From: Telopea speciosissima
Taxonomy: Eukaryota > Streptophyta > Magnoliopsida > Proteales > Proteaceae
Assembly: GCF_018873765.1 (NCBI RefSeq)
Contig: NC_057920.1
Span: 10,367,307 to 10,431,306, forward strand
Reading direction: 5' to 3'
DNA length: 64,000 nucleotides
The stretch's first letter is position 1, and each line of letters opens with the position of its first letter. Under the pieces are notes generated by a model. The model had not been told where the DNA came from. It did not search any database and saw nothing but the letters and a program-made list of their open reading frames with translations. This document shows, in pieces, positions 12,501-22,799 of this stretch. The translations under genes were made by a program, and so were the position numbers.

Positions 12501-13899
12501 TTTAGGTGGGATGACAAAGCAGCGGCTCCAAGGTTTTAAAAACCCCGAATTGGGATCCGGATTGGTCCGGTCAATTTCGATCCGGATTGGATTGTAATCG
12601 GTCAAGATTGGTGAGGAATTGGTCAGCATAGACCCAAAGTAGCCCTAACCCTAGATTTTGGAGTGGGATCAGCTAATCCAGATCGGCCCAATCCTAATTG
12701 ACCGATTCCATCCCGGTTTTTATAACCCTGCTGCTTAGATGTTTAATTAGCATTTAAAACTTGGAAGGATCGATTTGATAGTCAGAGACATCCATTGTAT
12801 TCGCTCAACTAGATTGACTAACGATCTCCTTTTATTTTTTTTAAAGGTATCATTGTGTCATTTTTTCTCTCCTCTAAGGGTGGCTGCTTCAGATTTGGTG
12901 AACCAGCCACAGATAATGAAGTTTTCCTCTAGCTGCCATAATCAATACTTGAAGCAATCCCTTATCAATCAATGCCTAACTCTGCCTAATCCACTGACTG
13001 TAGTGACCAGTGAGATACCATTATTAGAGTCAATTTTGGTAGTAGGTAACGCCAGAAATTTTTTTTGAAGGGATTTCAGAGTTTGAAGATTTATTCAAAA
13101 TGTATAGCTAAAGTCTTTTGGGTTAGAGAAGATTTTTCTTGATCCAGAGAGTTGGAAACAATAATCTTAAGAGAATAGATTCCAGGTTTAGAATGCATTT
13201 GAAACCCGATTCTTCTCTATTTTCTCAAAGATACCTATAGGAAATTCAGAAGAAGAATGAGGAACATTCATGAAGAAACTTAACCATAGAGAGAAGGGAA
13301 AGGTTGGGTGATCTCATACCTATGGGTTTCAACTAGTTCTGCCTGCAACAATCGACCAATGTCGCATCGTGGGACTTCTTGCAGACCAATCACGAGTAGA
13401 TCAAATTGCCTGTCAACACCCACGAGCTCTGCTAGATCCTGGTATGAGACCTTCTTCACATGCAAAAATCAAACAAAAATCTTCTCAGAAGAGATGGATA
13501 TAGTCTTTAAGATTTCTATTTTGTACTTTAAAACCAATTGAAAGAAGAAAAAGAATTAGCAAAAATGAGTTTTTGATTTTGGTTGCACCTTCCCATTCAT
13601 GTTCCATGTCACTATGCTCATGCAAAGAGATGAACTGCTTGAGAACTTGCAAAGCTGCTCCACTGCAACTGTCTTTATGCCTTGATGATGACTTGCAAGA
13701 TGGGTGTTCATGGTCTGGAACGATGTCTTCTTCAATTTGGATCTTCTTCTGCAGAAATCAAAAAATTGTCATTCCCATTAAAACATGAACAACCTTGATA
13801 CTGGCATCAAACATCTAACCGAAATGATCAATTAAAGGAAGAAGAAATGATGAATAAATACCCTCTGCTACGACTGGAACAGGAGTTGAAGCTCCCCAT
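9525..13899 (-). CDS. IP5P11: Type I inositol polyphosphate 5-phosphatase (At5PTase11-like)
   Basis: Removes the 5-phosphate from phosphoinositides in lipid signalling. I rebuilt eight minus-strand exons with GT-AG junctions and consistent phases: 13899-13862, 13748-13589, 13450-13320, 12413-12337, 12247-12122, 12026-11839, 9953-9816 and 9713-9525 (1047 nt, 348 aa). Catalytic signatures in order: WNMNGK (61-66), GLQEVP with the metal-binding Glu (88-93), ISCHLSAH (172-179), WMGDLNYR (214-221), VPSWTDRIL (289-297) and SDHKPV (322-327). The length matches the short plant enzyme At5PTase11 (about 330 aa). There is no WD40 or transmembrane region. The start is the first ATG after an upstream TATA box and opens the frame leading into the conserved core. 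The gene appears intact. The 0.9 kb intron 3 holds an hAT-like MITE. Family assignment is firm; assignment to the type-11 subfamily is from recalled similarity. Confidence 0.88.
12531..12732. mobile_element. hAT-like MITE in intron 3 of the phosphatase gene
   Basis: The ends CAAGGTTTTAAAAACC and GGTTTTTATAACCCTG are inverted. The interior is made of GGATCCGGATTGG/CCGATTCC units like the elements near 16483, 22567 and 61557. No clean target duplication is visible. Confidence 0.45.
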
Positions 13900-13952
13900 T
13901 GCCTAGTTAGTTATCTTGGGTAAATAGCGAAGCCATGGATAATGGGTTTTCG

Positions 13953-13963
13953 TTTTATATATG
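13953..13963 (-). promoter_or_regulatory. Probable TATA box of the phosphatase gene
   Basis: TATATAAAA read on the minus strand, about 55-65 nt upstream of the ATG at 13899. That spacing allows a short 5' leader. Confidence 0.5.
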
Positions 13964-13999
13964 GACTTGATGGATGCCTTCTCTGAATTTTCTATTTTC

Positions 14000-14590
14000 T
14001 AAGGACTGATGATGAAAAGGCCAGTAGTGTCTCAAGAAAGAAATGAAATCTTCTGGAAAAATCAAAATTTGACCTTTGCAGTAGGTAGAGAAAATGAAAA
14101 CTTCCATCACTGTTTACAGAGTCATAGCTAACAAAGTACATTGTTAAGTGAAACTCGTAGCAAATTACTCTACGCCCCATTACTGAATCAAACGTGGAGA
14201 TCAAGTTCATGAGGGAAATACTTTTCGTTTATCAGTTTGGAACTGGATTTATTGACCTGTTTTAGGCTTTCATGAGTCAGGAAGGCAGGGTGGAGAAGCT
14301 TTGATCTGGCTGTGTTCGTCATAAATGGAGAGGACTTTTGTGTTTAATTGCATCATTGAATTGACTTTGTGTGTTAAGGTTGGGCTTTTTTGAATTGACC
14401 TATACTAACTACGATAGAGATCAATATCAGAGAGGTTTAATCAAAGTTGAAAATGACACAAGACTTTCTTGTCAACTGCAAGAATTTTGTATGATAAATT
14501 AGTTCAACAAGCAACTCTCCTCCGCCGTCTTCCTCATGGATCACTTTCCATGTCTCCACCTTCCATCTCCCCAAGTTTGGGGCTGTCACA
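14000..14590. other. Intergenic stretch upstream of the phosphatase gene
   Basis: No gene seen. It probably includes phosphatase promoter sequence and, toward 14590, the internal start of a decayed minus-strand LTR retrotransposon. Confidence 0.35.
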
Positions 14591-14592
14591 CC

Positions 14593-14880
14593 CTTGACTC
14601 TAATACCATTTGTTACGGATTCAGGTAGAACTCAGCTGGAAAGGGTGACCAAGTACCTATAAACCCCTCCCCCCCCCCCCCCCCCCGCCCCGGTACGTTT
14701 TCCATTCATTTTCGATGTGGAGTTATTTGTTTTACCTTCCGCGTGGAATCCCAACAGATATGGTCTATCCCACCAGATCGAGCCAAGTCCTGAGTAAGCA
14801 TGACGGGAGCGGTGAGATCCTGAAGAATCTGAAATAAGTCGGCCTCTTCCACATTTCAATTATCCATTGCTATCCAAGAG
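14593..14880 (-). mobile_element. LTR-retrotransposon 5' end: LTR tail plus tRNA-Met-like primer-binding site
   Basis: Reading the minus strand, a putative LTR ends ...CCGTAACA at 14611. After two bases comes TGGTATTAGAGTCAAG (14608-14593), very close to the initiator-Met primer-binding site TGGTATCAGAGC common in plant LTR elements. The 2-nt gap after a terminal CA is canonical. The upstream LTR limit near 14880 is a guess. An 18-nt C run (14669-14686) interrupts it. No gag or pol follows, so this is a remnant. Confidence 0.5.
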
Positions 14881-15325
14881 TTTCCAAATCTCCCAAACAA
14901 TAATAGTATGAGCAATGAAAGACCTATATTACTCTTATTATGTCAAACCAGGAGCACTTCAATCAACTCATGAAAGTCCAGACCCGGGCAAACAGTGGAT
15001 AACAAATGGGGTGGGACCTTATACAATGGATTCCAGATGCTGTGCTTTGGTTGGTCAATAAAACATCAAAGTTTTTACTTACCCATGTCTTAAAGGTTAA
15101 ACTATTGTGTCATCATCTGACCAGTCATCATATGTGCATGAACTGTGACAAAAGGCCTAACTACCAGACAACCGACTCTTGTCCCTCATTAGAATTTTCT
15201 GTTTGAACAGTTGCACACTTGCACCGTCTCTTGGGGCTGCTGATGACGATGCGTGTAAGTTACACATATGGCGCTTGGTCCTCCTGCGCCAACTAAATGG
15301 AGCATTCCCTTTTGCTGGGTAAGTG

Positions 15326-15564
15326 TAGGAGTGTAAATGAATAGCGAAATTCGTTTCCGTATCTGATAAGGACTATCCAAATCCGTTCGAAAGCTAAATG
15401 GATGCAGATACCGAAAAATTACATTTACATGTAAATGGATAAAATATCTGATCCGTATCCGTGTCTGTATTCATTAACACTATTCGAATCCGTCCGAAAG
15501 CTAATTGGATACGGATGCGGATATAGCACTATCCAAGCCGAATCCGATCCATTTACATCCTTAG
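15326..15564. mobile_element. hAT-like MITE
   Basis: Begins TAGGAGTGTAAATGAAT and ends ATTTACATCCTTAG, imperfect inverted termini of the AGGNTGTAAA type. Inside is a degenerate 36-bp direct repeat (about 15372-15408 and 15480-15516, both ...AATCCGT[T/C]CGAAAGCTAA). The nearby element at 60244-60416 has similar ends. Confidence 0.5.
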
Positions 15565-15814
15565 TCAAGGCTTGGGAAATGCAATACAATTTTCTTTCCT
15601 TTTTTTTTCTATCAAATCTCCTCATTTTTTCTTGGGCAAGGGTAGGGGAATCTTCCATGCGCGTAGAGGAATCTCTTGCGCCACACAAATCAATGTTTGG
15701 GAATGAATTCCACAATATCATGGAAAGAAAAGAAACCCACACTGTCGACGTGGGATCTCTCTTCTTTTTCTTCTTTAAAGCAACTAGCCAAACTCATAAT
15801 TTCATGCAATGTTC

Positions 15815-16010
15815 GTAATCTCAGATCGGATTGGCTGACTTTGGGTTGATTGGATCGGTTTCGACCAAGATCGATCTCAATACCGATTCGATCCACTTGT
15901 ATGGATAAGAACAAAAAAATTATAAAAATTTTAGATTAAAGACAAAAGTGACATATTTGCCCAAGTTTGGGCGATCCAAATCGGATCCACAAACCTTGAT
16001 TCCACGGGCT
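15815..16010. mobile_element. GATCGG-rich MITE-like repeat
   Basis: CAGATCGGATTGG ... GATCGATCTCAATACCGATTC ... GTTTGGGCGATCCAAATCGG. The layout and several words match 16483-16740 in the same order, so the two are diverged copies of one element. The interior ATAAAAATTTTAG and GACAAAAGTG[A/T]CATATTT are shared. Confidence 0.45.
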
Positions 16011-16482
16011 TAGCAAAATACCCACACAACTGAACACTCCAAAAAACTAACGTGATTTATGGAAGTTTCTATCTTGTGATTATATTATTTTGACAAAAGT
16101 CCCAATATACACAGTTTTCTCGGAGGTTCCTAGTGAGATTTGATCGCAAAATAGAGTAAAATTTAAAGGGGGATTGAAAACTCCCCACAACAACAGTGTA
16201 TTATTACCCTCTCACATGGATTTTTAACTGTTTTCTCTCTCCTGTGGGCCTGTATGGATTATACTATTCCCCATGCCACCATTGGTGTGGCTTGAAAGAT
16301 TCTCTCCCCCTCCCTCACAAACACAGACCTTGTGGAGAACTCTTCTTCAAAATTAATTACCGAATTTGGAAAATTTTGAAGTTAAACAATCATTACTATT
16401 AATAATTACAAAAAAAAATCTCCATTTTAATTTTGAGGTTCAACCTCATTAATACATCCCAAGATACCCTCTCGTCGTAGAT

Positions 16483-16740
16483 CATGGTTTGAGGTATCGG
16501 ATCGGATCGGCCAATTTTGGCCAGATTAGATTGGCCGATTTTGGCCGGATCGGATCGGTATCGGCTGAGACCGATCCCAATACCGATCCGATCCAACTGC
16601 ATAGATAAGGGTAAAAATGTAAAAAAAATTTGTTTTTTTTATAAGAAAATAGGGACAAAAGTGTCATATTTATCCGAGTTTGGGCGATCCCGATCCAAAT
16701 CGGCCGATCCAATCCAACCAATACCGAGATCACGAACCAT
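16483..16740. mobile_element. hAT-like MITE, GATCGG family
   Basis: The ends CATGGTTTGAGG and GATCACGAACCATG are inverted. The flanks TCGTAGAT and CCATAGAT agree at 6 of 8 positions, fitting an aged hAT target duplication. The interior is GATCGGCCAATTTTGGCC-type repeats. It is non-coding; the short frames over it are artefacts of the repeat. Confidence 0.55.
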
Positions 16741-17237
16741 GCCATAGATGCATTATATGCAAGTATTTAATTCAATCCTCTACTGTAGAAGTGTAAGCTC
16801 CACCAACCCAAAAAAGAAAAAGACAGAAAAACTGTTTGTAGCAGCTGGATATGTCTTAAATATGGCTCATACTTTGCCATGTTGGTTCACTGCTTACAGA
16901 TTTCCAGATCCTCTCTCGTCACTGTCTGCAAGCTCTTGTGATTCTCCAGCTGAGATATTCACCCCCAAAAAAAGAAAAAATCTCCATCTGAGATAGAGCC
17001 CATCTTGTTTGATATTAAGGAGTTGACTTAGACTTTTGTCAGTTCTTTGTTGTTAATCATATTGTAAGATCTCAGAACTGCCGACAATGTTTTTAAATAG
17101 GCAACTACTCACCCCAGTCCTGGATTTTTGGATTCTCATGTTACCCCAGATCTAGTTCCTGCTGCTGTGTTGCATTTGATCCCCTTTGATTTGAATAGTT
17201 GAATGGATTAGCATTCTTTTACTCTTGCATGTTGGGC

Positions 17238-17276
<39 letters not shown>

Positions 17277-17605
17277 ACAGATGCAGTTTTAGTTCTTGCT
17301 AGTAGCAATGCAAAGCCAGTTCACATGAAACAAGAAAGCCCATAATCCATTCCTGTCAACAGATTCCATAATTTTACAAGAAAGGAAATAAAAAAAGATT
17401 CCATTATAACAAGCAACTTGAATTACTCTGGTTTACCTTCAGAAAGATTTGCAACCTTTAGTTAATAGATGAGTAGAGACTGCAATTTCTTTATCTCTAT
17501 TATCCTCTACACTCTGTTTTACTTCTCTTCATCTGCCACAATCACACTCTTCATACATTAGCAGAATCTTACAGATATCTATAACAATCGTATTTATTTG
17601 TTTTG

Positions 17606-20600
17606 CTATGTGGAAGTCATGGAGTTTTCTGACTGGAGCTGATTTTCCTCTTGTTCCATATAAGGCCTAATAAAAGTCCTCCTCCACCAGACCTCAAAGG
17701 CTCTATGAAGATTTGGGCAATTATCACCCACCTTCAAGAAACTACCCAACCATGCAAGTAAAATACTCTGCTGGTCTTCCAGTGGTAATGTCAGAATAGT
17801 TCGACCAATTCCTTCCTCCACCGACTTTTGATCAAATGATCTACAACCATGCTGTAACCAGTTGTAGTCGTCAATCAAAGGCTGTAACCATGTTTGTAAT
17901 AATAGCAGTCGTGTATCCTTTGATGGAAGGATCTCCCCTCTCCCTATTCCGATGAATAACCTTGCTGTTATGCAGCTAACAAGATGGCGAGACACTGTTG
18001 GCAACCTTGAGTGAAGTGTTGCTAACTCTTGCTGGCTGGCCCACATCAGCACAAACTCATCGGCTGCTCGTCTGTCGGATAAAATCTCAACCAACCATAG
18101 AAGGTTATCAGCTTCTAAAGCTATCTGCTTCGCAACAGGACCTTTGCTGTCCATGGATTTATCAGTAAATCCTGGTTCTGCAGCTTGCCTGAACAGAAGC
18201 AACAGTGCATCCAAACAGTTTCTGCACAAGTTGTATGTGTTTCCATTGCAGACATCCTCTGAGCCGTCATTGACAGAAAGCTTGTTATTCTCCCTCAGGA
18301 GCCTCAGTACTAAAGATTTCATCTCACGCCGGCCTCTCTCCTCATTGCTCTTGAGGACCAGTTCCATTATATGGAGAAGTGTGTCACTGGGAGGGTTGGA
18401 GACATCAGAAGACACCCGTTTCAATACTGGGGTGACTCCTATACTACCGCTCTGGAGGCGTAGGACTGAGGAAACCACCTTTTCTTCTTCTTCCCCAACC
18501 CAAGGGACTGCTTCAAGATATTCCAAACATGACTGCATGCATGAATTGAACCCAAGTAATTCAGCGACCTGCAAAACATTTTTATTAAGATTGATTATGT
18601 GAAGTATATGTGTGGATATATTTCATGCTGTTCAGGTGTTCTAATTCAAACATTACACAGAAGAAACATTGTGTGATAGTATAGAGAGACCCTGCCACAT
18701 AATAACTCCTTTAGCAGTATGAAGTATAAACCTATACTGGCAAATATGAGGAAGTTCCGACTGAGAAAAAGAGAGGACCTCAGAAGCAATGCCGGCATCA
18801 CATTTAGCTTATTGAGTAAGTTCTTAAAATGTAAACCTAAACAATCAAACTCCAGAAGCATCTGTGCAGGTCAACCTTCTTCAATGGCATAAACATAATT
18901 ACTAATTTGGAAATAGGCCAAGTGTGACAATCAACTCCCACATATTTACCTGATTCAGAAAACTGTCAACCACTGGATGTGATAATCAACTAGAAAATGG
19001 ATCAGTGATCTAAGAGATAAAGGCGAAGTAAACCCTGTTGCTAGTTAGTAGTACAAAACTAGCGTAAGGGTCTCACTGGAAGGTGTTGCATGGATGTCAT
19101 TGTCAGGGAAGCAGTCCTACCAGTCAGTGCAATCAGGTCTAGGATTAGATGAAACTTGCTCATGCAAAATCCACTACTCCATTCATTCTTGAACCCATTG
19201 TTTCACTATTGCAACATCCCCATCCTAACTTAGAGTGCATGAAAATCCCATTCCATCAAACTCATTTTTCCATGTATTAGGAAAAAAAGTCTCCTATCTC
19301 AGGTCAATCTAAAAAAGGGAAGGATCAGTGTGAAGTTGGGGACATATTTCCATAAAAATCAGAAAACAGAATACAAATGAATGTCTGCCCTTTTATGTTT
19401 CAGAAATAGCTTACAAAACTTGGTAGCTCAAAATTCAGCTCTTCTATGCTACATATAACATAAATCCTTGTCTCAGAAAATTAGTATGAACCTCTTGGCC
19501 TATCATTTATGGTAGTAGTTCATTTACAAAATTACTTCTCTTTCCATTTCGCTGATTGAAGGCATTTCATAATCAATTATCTTCTACATATAGGGAATTT
19601 AGTTACATCAAATATCTAAGTCATGATCTCCTGATTGATATGCATGATTTCTGCAGAAAAGACAAACTGCTGAGCTCTTGTAAAGCTTTCTAGGTTAGTT
19701 GTTTTCAGCAAATTTCTCCACTGATGTTTCCTCTGTAGAGTTTTCACTTCACCGTTCAACAGATAAGGTAATCTCTATGGACAGAATAAACAAGAAATTC
19801 AGGACCCACAATCCATCATTATCCACCACCCCTATTTTACATTGATACACTTTCTCTGCAACGAAATGATTTGGCAATTTCATTTGCACAACTTTTGTGT
19901 ATACCTCTGCCTAAAAAATCAGGTCAACATGGAATTTTAAATAAGAATATTTCATGATTAGCTTATTCAAACTTGAGAGACACTATTTTGATGATCTAGA
20001 ACAAATTAATAGTCTTCCCATTTCCAGAATCTAGTGTTAGCTTTGGTATACTTTAGAAATAAATCTTGAAACCACCGATTCACCAAACAATTTTAGTTTT
20101 TTATGAAAATGTATCCTCTATAAATAAGGTTAGCTCCAAAAGCATAACAGACTTTCCAATGTGCCCAACTGTAGAATACGTGAAAACTGTATTAGATGCA
20201 TAGCCATATGGTATCGCCACACAATTAGTATACAGCATTACTAAGGGGAACATCCCCATCCATGGAGGGCCCCTTTGACCATTCTGCATTAAGAAGCAGT
20301 GCAACCATGTTAATTGGGGAAAAAATCCCTTTAACACTGCCATGCTCATGAGTTCAAAGATACACTGCCCGGGGGGGGGGGGGGGGGAATACAAGTGGTT
20401 TCCTCAGTATTTCTCATTAAACGCAAGAACTGCTGCAGCAATCCAAGGAGGGCCCCTTTGAATACACCCCATTAAGAATCAGGGCGATCATGTCAACAAG
20501 AAAAAAAGGATTGCCAGAATACTGACAAGGTTCAGAGTACAAGCATATCAAGGGGAGGACAAGGGATTAGGTTTGCATTATCAGTATTGTTATTTACATA

Positions 20601-21679
20601 TAAGTACTGCAACATTCTTAGGGGATGGAATGCAGAATGAATGGAAAATATAAAAAATTAATGTCATATAAGTAATGGATAGGAATCACAGGTTGCCTGA
20701 TGTTATACTGTGGGTTCAGTTTTTAGAAGTTTTAATCTGCAATTAATAGGTTAATACTGAAAGACTCACATTTGCCAAGCAGAATTCAGACAACTTCATA
20801 AAAATGAAATAATTTGAAGTAACCAGAATTTCTGGGAAAGAGAAGCAGAAAAATAATTCATATCAATCAAACAACAGTAAAGAAGAAAACTAATATTTTT
20901 TTCATATGAGAGGAAAGGACACCTACCAAATTAATGTGCAAATCAAACTTAGGTATACTGGAAAAGAACTTAAAGGTCATTACAGGAAACCAAAACATTT
21001 AAGATAAAGGAAGGGATCTACAGGCATGGTTCTCTTAGAATACCTTGAGAATACGGAGCACCCGTGAAACGCTTTGTTTGATCAACCTCCGCTTCATTTC
21101 TTTGCAATACATCAATCCCACGACCTCCACATAAATCTCCACATCTTCACAGTCATCAATTTCAAGGCAACGCAAAGGAGACTGTTGTTCGGAAAGCTTT
21201 TGAGCAAAAAAACTGCTATTTTCAACTAGTACATTCTTATGAACACTCATCTTCACAGAAAAGACCGGTTTTCCAGATAAGATCACCTTCAGATCACTGG
21301 TTCCAGGTTCTCCAAACTCAATTGCCAGCTTCCGCTGCAAATTCTCAACATTGGGTTTTGGTGCTCTCTCAGTAACCACAGATGGATTAAGACCAGCGGT
21401 ATCTGAGATTAATGATCTTTGATCATCAGGAACAAATCTCATTCTTGATGGGTTAGTAGAGAGTTTCCTCTCAGTCAGGGAGGTTTGCTTCTTCTGAATG
21501 GGCACTTTGGGTGGAGGAGGGGAAGGTTTGGGTTTGGTCTGAGGATTTTGAGCTTTGAGGGTCTTCTGAAACACAACCGGAGAGGGACAACACCAAAATC
21601 CTTCTGGTGTTACAGCAATGGGCACACTTCTGATCCTGGTCTGACCCTGTTCTACTCTTGTAACTCTAAAATCGGCCAT
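17606..21679 (-). CDS. BTB/POZ domain-containing protein (At3g50780-like)
   Basis: Two exons, 21679-21044 and 18568-17606, joined by a 2475-bp GT-AG intron (AAG|GTATTC ... TTGCAG|GTC), encode 532 aa. Residues 1-42 carry the family N-terminus (QGQT, then PEGFWCCPSPVVFQK). Residues 45-115 are a Pro/Lys-rich linker. A BTB fold follows at about 128-235, starting LKVILSGKPVFSVKMSVHK and crossing the splice site. An alpha-helical C-terminal domain of about 280 residues follows. BTB proteins commonly act as CUL3 ubiquitin-ligase adaptors; that role is inferred from the family. No NPH3 motif is recognised. It resembles, from memory, plant proteins such as Arabidopsis At3g50780. Both frames are open throughout, so it looks functional. 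The start is the first in-frame ATG of exon 1. Confidence 0.85.
20258..20508. repeat. Direct repeat pair with poly-G run inside the BTB-gene intron
   Basis: Two copies of a roughly 60-bp segment starting GGAGGGCCCCTTTGA (about 20263 and 20447), both continuing [C]ATTAAGAA.CAG.GC.A.CATGT. A 17-nt G run (20371-20387) lies between them. Confidence 0.55.
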
Positions 21680-22380
21680 ACTAGTACCAAAAGTGGAATT
21701 TAAAGCAGCTCAACTTCAAAGCAGCAACCAAAATTTAAATTTCAAGATACAGTTCTACTTCCTCTGCTACCACCAACCCGTGCTGTCTTGCAGTAAAATA
21801 AACAGTAAAGTCTCGAATGGAAGAATCTATGTTAAGAGAAAAAAAAAAAAAAAAAAAAATCTTCGAAACATCTACCTCAATCTCTGGAACCAGGAAATGG
21901 GTCTCTCAGAAGATGATAGGAAAACCATCCAAAACCGTGAAAAAGGAAATTATAACACTGATCTCTTATGCCCAAGTATGAAATGAGAATATAGAAACTC
22001 TTCATCTATGAAATGAGACTTCTTAAATACCCAACACGAAGGATCTTAAAATCTCAAAAACAACAAACACATTGAACACAAACTGGGTACTCTTCATCAT
22101 GTCAAGCACCACATCTCGCTCTTTATCTGATGTTCCATTCTCTTCTTCCCCCTTATCACGAGTGTCTCAAATGATTAAATCGAGCTTCGATGTCAAGCAT
22201 CAAGGAAACCAAAAAATAGGATTTGGACTAAGATATGATGACTGATGGGTTGTTTTGTAATCCTTGCAAAAGAGTAAAATCAGGGGGAAAACAAAAGGCA
22301 CAGGTGTGCTGTGGGGTCGTTTAACTAACTTTATCTGCTTGGAATGTTGGTGCTTTAATGGGGAAAGTCTGAGGGACATG

Positions 22381-22415
<35 letters not shown>

Positions 22416-22440
22416 TTCTCTCTCCTGCAAAAATTCCCTC
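21680..22440 (-). promoter_or_regulatory. Upstream region of the BTB gene with CT/GA tract
   Basis: Immediately upstream of the ATG at 21679. It contains a poly-A run (21840-21860) and, at 22381-22406, a (TC)13 tract that reads as (GA)n on the gene's strand. GA-rich leaders and promoters are frequent in plants. The transcription start cannot be placed. Confidence 0.35.
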
Positions 22441-22566
22441 GGTCATCGGTCCATGGCCTCCATTCTTCTTTTTTACTCTCTGTCTCTGTATTTTTTTCTT
22501 TTCTTGCCTTTTCTGTCCCAAGAGGGAACAGTTTTGAAAGAAATAAAGGTTACAGATCATACCAGC

Positions 22567-22772
22567 GTTTAAAAGATTGAGATCGGATCAGTAGATTTGA
22601 ATTGGAATCGGAATCGGCTGGAGGCCGATCCTGATTCTGATCAATCTGTACTGGATATCTAGGGTTATGGTATTTTTGGTGTACAATTCTAACTTATTCC
22701 TGAACGATTCAGGTCTATTCCGATCTGGATTGGGGCTGATCCGGATCCCAATTCCATTCTTTTAAACCTTGA
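22567..22772. mobile_element. hAT-like MITE, GATCGG family
   Basis: Left end CAGCGTTTAAAAGATTG and right end CTTTTAAACCTTG form inverted termini. The flanks share ATCATA. The interior is GGAATCGG/CCGATCC units as in 12531-12732 and 16483-16740. Confidence 0.45.
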
Positions 22773-22799
22773 TCATATGGAACTAAAATTTTATGAATA

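Noticed and set aside
14750-14870. Possible 5S-rRNA-like segment as in Cassandra elements
   Set aside because: A few words look similar, but the conserved 5S internal promoter is not present.
18144-18602. 152-aa plus-strand frame
   Set aside because: Antisense shadow of the second BTB-gene exon.
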